A DNA stretch of 26,847 nt from WTXA01 sp041741995 (lineage in GTDB: Bacteria; Bacillota; TC1), in NCBI GenBank assembly GCA_041741995.1, contig JBGSJN010000104.1:1-26847 (forward strand). The letters are read 5' to 3'. Below, piece by piece: positions 23,501-26,847 of the stretch. The notes beneath the pieces are model-generated. The model was given only the letters and a program-made list of their open reading frames with translations, ran no database searches and was not told the DNA's origin. The position numbers were made by a program, and so were the translations under genes. Positions within the stretch are counted from its first letter, which is position 1; every line of letters starts with the position of its first letter.

Positions 23501-26500
23501 TATTTTGATAAAGTTCTTCTTCTTCTTCTTTCATATTTAGATACTTCATTTCTAGACTGCTTCTTACTTGAGCTAAATTGAAAGCACCTTCTATCCTATC
23601 TGGGCTGGAATATTTTTCAATCTTGGATATGAGATACTCATTGCTTTCTGCAACAGTTGTAACAAATGAAATTTTAGCAGTTTTACCAGGTTCAATTCTA
23701 ACTTTTACCCGCATACTCATCACTGGATCAAGAACTGGACCAGTAGTATTAGATAAAGGTTTTCCACTTAACATAGCCAATGAATTTTTAAGATTTCTGC
23801 CCCTTCCTATCCATTTCATACGGTCTGTTTCATAAGTAATCTCTCCAGCACTATTACCTTCTAACACAGTACTATGAGCAATCCAAGTGGTTTTATCCAA
23901 CTTAGACTTAGGTCTACGACTGCCTATGATACAATTTAATTCTTTATTATATTCAGTTTGAATGAACAAATTACTAAATGCTGGGTGATACTCATCAGAA
24001 TCTTGTGAGGCTAATACTATTTCACTATAGCTAGTTACTTCTATATTACATGTAGTTTCACCTTTATTTGTTATTGATAATCTACGTATTTCAGCATTTT
24101 CTCCGGTAGTAGCAAGTACTTCCGTTTTGGTTTCAATCTCTTTATCTCGACGTTGATAAATTGCTTTATCAGCCATAAAGGTTACTTCATAGTTATCAGG
24201 TTTAGTATTTAATGGAGCATAAGTAGCTGACCAGATATCATCAGTATCTATATTCTTTAGATAGAAAAACATTCCATATGAATCTAAAGCACTGTCCATT
24301 CTCCATCTAGTAACAGCCATTAACTTATTTTTACTATAGCCAGTTCCACGATCAGTGACCATAATAGAATAATTACCATTAGTAAGTATATGGGCCTTCG
24401 GTAATTCCTGGTCAGGTTCACGGAATGTACGTATTGCTCTTTTTTCTTTAATTACATCTTCCTTGTATGGTATAACTTTTTCCTTATGTGTCTTAGTAAT
24501 TAAAATATTACCAGGAACCTTTTCTTGTAGGAGGAGTCTTGCAGCATTCATCGCTGGATCCTGATGAAACCTTTCCTGCATGATGTTTTTATTTAAAAAA
24601 TTATTTAAAGCAAGTAAACTCATTCCTTGATGATGAGCCATAAAGCTTTTTATAATATGATGATTAGGTTCTGAGCCTAATCTATCCTTAGTATAATCTA
24701 CGGCTTCATAATAGCCATATCTACCCTCTAAACCTTCTTTTTTGAGTCGTTGCAGGTTTTCAATTGCGCCTCTAGGATCAACCATTAAAGCTAGGCAGGT
24801 CGCATAAGGAGTAGCCACTGCATCCTCAATCAGCCCTCTTTTTAGACCTAACCATGGTACGCCAATAGCTTTATACTGGTATTCTTGATTATGATCTAAT
24901 AGATTGAATGCTGACTCAGAAATACCCCAAGGCATATTTCTCATCTTGGCATATTTCTTCTGACTTTTTATAACAAATGAGTAGGTTTCATCTAAAAGTG
25001 TATGTTTATAACTCTTCATAATCAATATCGGCATTAAGTATTCAAACATCGTTCCAGTCCAGGAAACCAGACCTTTGTACCTGCCAACTACTGTTAATGC
25101 TCTTCCCATTTTAAACCAATGGGCAACTGGAATCTCACCTTTAGCTATACTTATATAACTAGTTAGTCTAGCCTCAGATGCTAATAAATCATAATATGAA
25201 TTGGTTAATTTATTATCTTCAAAATTATACCCAATAGAAAACAGCTGTTTCTTTTTATCATATAATGGCAAGAATTTCATATCAAAATTAATAACCTCTA
25301 TTCTATCTATCAATTCCTGATATCTTCTTAAAAAGTCAATAACTTTCGCCCTTGTGTTAATTAACTTAAACTCAAGTTCCTCCAGTCCAATTAAATTTTT
25401 CTTTATTTTCTCATTTTTGCTTTTTTGAATAATTGTAATCAAAGACTTTACATATATTTCTATTTGCTTATAATGTTCTGGTAAATCTTTAAGTTTAGGA
25501 TTCTCGTTAAGTAACAAAAGTAATTCTGCAATATCTTTTAATTTCATGAATTCTTTTGAAAATCCATCAAGAAGAGATTGTCCTGGTAAGAATTCCTGGA
25601 CTTCGCTATCAAACTTTTGCAGCATATTTTCTACTTTATAAATCCAAAAAGTTTTTTTCAAATCCTGCAAGCCGCAAACTGTTGATATTTCTTTCAAGGC
25701 TTCTTTCCATCTATTAGGAAAACTTATATTTTCTCCTTCTAGTGACAGATAATTAAAGTAATTTTGACAAACAGTCGATCCCTCTTCATCAATACAACTA
25801 ATCGTATCTTTTATACCTTTTAAAAACTGGCTATCAATTAATGGTTTGTCTAAGTATCCCTTTAATCCCTGGACCAAGGTTATTAAATATCCTGCTAAAT
25901 TACCGCTATCTACTGTTGATACATAAGCAGGTTCAAGGGTTTTTAATGTGTTAGTATTGTACCAGTTATATAGATGTCCGTTCCATTTGTCCATACCTTC
26001 AATTGTTGTTATTGTTTTTTCTAATTGTTCTAGCATTTCTTTTGTCCCAATATAACCGAAATCTCTAGCCGATAATGTTGCAAGTAAACCAAGGCCAATA
26101 TTGGTAGGTGATGTTCTGTAAGCCAAGCCTCTTGTTGGGTACACTTGATAATTATCTGGTGCCAGATAGTGGTTTTTACTATTTGCAAATTCTTCGAAAT
26201 AACGCCATGTTTTTCTACTCATTTTCCCAAGTTCCATAAGCTCATCTTCAGAAACATAAACTTCTACCTTTTTTGGTTCCTTACTAATCATATAGGCTAC
26301 AAATGGAGCACTAGACCATATTATCAGACAGAATATACCTAAAGGAATTAGATTTGTTTTGAAAATTACTATTAGTGTTAATAGCACTATTGAAATAATC
26401 AGTGAAGTTTTCATAGTGATTAAATAGCTTTTCAATGAGTTCTTTTGTTTTTTTTCTAACTCAGCCGAGGTTACCCATTCTAATAAGTTTTTATTAGTGA

Positions 26501-26846
26501 TATAGACACGGTTCAAGGTGATTACTATTGCCTTTATCATCAACCAAGCCTGGTATGGTAGAAAGATTATATTTAGAATCAATTGTATTAGTTCAGCCTT
26601 TGATCCTATTATTATAGGTTTGTCTCTTTTTATTCTTCTTATTATTGGTCTAACATGAATTAAAGAATGAAGAACTCCAATCATTAGTGGTATTGATTGA
26701 GGCAGCAAAAACAGAGTTAACCAGACTAATATACTTCCTGGAAGTATACTAAAACTCAGTGCCAATAAAACCATCAATGAAGGAGCAACGAGGCTTCTTC
26801 TTAGATTGTCTAAAATCTTCCATTTTGATAATGTAGAAAGTGGATT
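20574..26846 (-). CDS. Cyclic beta-1,2-glucan synthase-like protein (NdvB type), N-terminus outside window
   Basis: The frame is open past 26777 to the edge (…LSTLSKWKILDNLRRSLVAPS…), so 2,090 C-terminal residues are visible and the start lies outside. Visible order: membrane helices (about 20-65, 85-195), a conserved LAPDNYQ…RTSPTNIGLGLLATLSARDFGY segment near 250, a glycoamylase-like (PF10091-type) domain through VAHWFKMGRAL (about 580) and FMAHHQGMSLLAL (about 737), then tandem beta-sandwich and GH94 phosphorylase-like domains with GFRDQLQD, VQHWWHEP and the catalytic-acid region GSGDWNDGMNEVG (about 1772). In NdvB a glycosyltransferase 84 domain makes the beta-1,2 chain, the middle domain cyclises it, and the GH94 domain controls length. 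The GT84 part would lie upstream. Product would be cyclic glucan or a related oligosaccharide. A cellobiose-phosphorylase-like giant without GT84 is the alternative. Confidence 0.88.
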   Translation of the reverse strand, partial: NPLSTLSKWKILDNLRRSLVAPSLMVLLALSFSILPGSILVWLTLFLLPQSIPLMIGVLHSLIHVRPIIRRIKRDKPIIIGSKAELIQLILNIIFLPYQAWLMIKAIVITLNRVYITNKNLLEWVTSAELEKKQKNSLKSYLITMKTSLIISIVLLTLIVIFKTNLIPLGIFCLIIWSSAPFVAYMISKEPKKVEVYVSEDELMELGKMSRKTWRYFEEFANSKNHYLAPDNYQVYPTRGLAYRTSPTNIGLGLLATLSARDFGYIGTKEMLEQLEKTITTIEGMDKWNGHLYNWYNTNTLKTLEPAYVSTVDSGNLAGYLITLVQGLKGYLDKPLIDSQFLKGIKDTISCIDEEGSTVCQNYFNYLSLEGENISFPNRWKEALKEISTVCGLQDLKKTFWIYKVENMLQKFDSEVQEFLPGQSLLDGFSKEFMKLKDIAELLLLLNENPKLKDLPEHYKQIEIYVKSLITIIQKSKNEKIKKNLIGLEELEFKLINTRAKVIDFLRRYQELIDRIEVINFDMKFLPLYDKKKQLFSIGYNFEDNKLTNSYYDLLASEARLTSYISIAKGEIPVAHWFKMGRALTVVGRYKGLVSWTGTMFEYLMPILIMKSYKHTLLDETYSFVIKSQKKYAKMRNMPWGISESAFNLLDHNQEYQYKAIGVPWLGLKRGLIEDAVATPYATCLALMVDPRGAIENLQRLKKEGLEGRYGYYEAVDYTKDRLGSEPNHHIIKSFMAHHQGMSLLALNNFLNKNIMQERFHQDPAMNAARLLLQEKVPGNILITKTHKEKVIPYKEDVIKEKRAIRTFREPDQELPKAHILTNGNYSIMVTDRGTGYSKNKLMAVTRWRMDSALDSYGMFFYLKNIDTDDIWSATYAPLNTKPDNYEVTFMADKAIYQRRDKEIETKTEVLATTGENAEIRRLSITNKGETTCNIEVTSYSEIVLASQDSDEYHPAFSNLFIQTEYNKELNCIIGSRRPKSKLDKTTWIAHSTVLEGNSAGEITYETDRMKWIGRGRNLKNSLAMLSGKPLSNTTGPVLDPVMSMRVKVRIEPGKTAKISFVTTVAESNEYLISKIEKYSSPDRIEGAFNLAQVRSSLEMKYLNMKEEEEELYQNMLSDIMFASPLRDKYQQQIMENAKGQSALWRYSISGDLPIILVVLNKNNQMRLLSEVLKAQEYCHLMDIIVDLVILNEEEYTYDAPLNQLISDIILSSQTHDYSSRIKHVFVLDKNKVMEEDIPLLYAVSRLVFKGDDGNISDQLKRGNKRLLPNLVDFNRDNLEASEKNIESPEMSSLLYFNDLGGFNEKGDEYVIKLENGKVTPAPWINVITNDKFGFLVSESGSGYTWSENSRENKITPWFNDPVCDPPGEFLYLRDDETGHVWSTTASPIREKEPYIIHHGFGYTKFLHNSNEIEQSLIQFVPVDESIKISLLSLKNISDNKKTLTVTYCIKPVLGVIRKNTILHIKTKLDTNGGILIENPYNEDFSGEICFVEASIKERTVTNDGKEFFGRGNSVLPDCLKRKSLSGNMDMVTDPCGAIQVEVVLEPNESKDIVFQLGMGKEINEIQNLMGKYRSVENTKKALTKVKEFWGEKLQIIQVKTPAKSMDLMLNGWLQYQLISSRLWAKAGFYQAGGAYGFRDQLQDCLSIASIWPEAARKQILLHGKHQYIEGDVQHWWHEPSGKGVRTRFSDDRLWLPYVTSEYIRITGDSTILNEELSFLIEDILKDDEDDRYGNPRVFEESATLYEHCLRAIEVSLKFGKHGLPLMGSGDWNDGMNEVGNRGLGESVWLGWFLISVLTGFAPLCKQMGNDSLEEKYNSIMKKILGAIEKEAWDGKWYRRAYFDDGNPLGSEQNNDCKIDSISQSWAVISGQGKANRAKEAMNSMENYLISREDGLMKLLTPPFDLGKEEPGYIKGYVPGTRENGGQYTHAAAWAIIAFAKLGNGNKALELFELLNPINLTNNYREYSRYKVEPYVMAADVYSTYPHIGRGGWSWYTGAAGWMYRAGVENVLGFQKNGDSILIDPCIPSQWKEYEISYQYKSANYQITVKNPKGKSKGVTQLMVDGILLEGQVFPLTDDWMLHKVEVILG

Positions 26847-26847
26847 T

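Noticed and set aside
1..26847. CRISPR arrays, tRNA or rRNA genes, prophage modules
   Set aside because: I saw no regularly spaced repeats, no cloverleaf-like segments and no phage structural or integrase genes other than the IS3 transposase.

Overview
The window is AT-rich and has strong AGGAGG-type ribosome binding sites, rho-independent terminators with U-tracts, lipobox and sortase-free surface proteins, and family members typical of anaerobic Clostridia (lysine 2,3-aminomutase/AblB, YerB-like DUF3048, a YczE-like membrane protein, an oxygen-sensitive-type three-subunit molybdenum hydroxylase). I infer a low-GC, probably halotolerant clostridial Firmicute, mainly because of the kamA-ablB osmolyte pair and a cyclic-glucan-synthase-like giant protein. 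I cannot name a species. Nearly everything is on the minus strand; only a partial gene at the left edge, a 5-formyltetrahydrofolate cyclo-ligase and an amidohydrolase are on plus.

Layout. 1-560: tail of a plus gene, a hairpin, and a decayed cupin gene. 0.56-2.27 kb: a translationally coupled DUF3307 membrane protein/SatD pair behind a promoter that overlaps two identical 18-bp direct repeats. 2.27-4.38 kb: a PcrA/UvrD-like helicase whose 3' third has a very different strand composition. 4.69-6.13 kb: ygfA-type cyclo-ligase, convergent with a lipoprotein of unknown function. 6.2-8.7 kb: kamA-ablB, which makes N-epsilon-acetyl-beta-lysine, behind a consensus promoter and a roughly 300-nt leader ending in an intrinsic terminator; this is a candidate riboswitch or attenuator of unidentified class.

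8.87-12.65 kb: an amidohydrolase (ATZ/TRZ, 8-oxoguanine/MTA-SAH deaminase-like) and a YczE-like membrane protein converge on one terminator hairpin. A complete IS3-family element, with a 3-bp target duplication and a programmed -1 frameshift, has inserted exactly into that hairpin's loop. 12.8-14.3 kb: a type IV pilin-like/leucine-rich-repeat fusion and a RelBE-type toxin-antitoxin pair with a perfect 21-bp operator palindrome. 14.37-18.05 kb: a molybdenum hydroxylase (xanthine dehydrogenase family) operon in the order Mo subunit, FAD subunit, 2Fe-2S subunit. 18.3-20.6 kb: a possible 24-residue cationic peptide ORF, a DUF3048 protein, and two membrane proteins of unknown function. 20.57 kb to the right edge: most of a cyclic beta-1,2-glucan synthase-like protein, whose N-terminal part lies outside the window.

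Two metabolic themes stand out. The first is osmoadaptation: acetyl-beta-lysine synthesis and possibly cyclic glucan. The second is purine or related heterocycle turnover: the amidohydrolase and the molybdenum hydroxylase. The YczE-like gene and the hydroxylase operon are preceded by nearly identical terminator hairpins with the same loop, so they may share regulation. The best candidates for something undescribed are the kamA leader RNA, this shared hairpin pair, and the SatD-DUF3307 unit with its direct-repeat operator.
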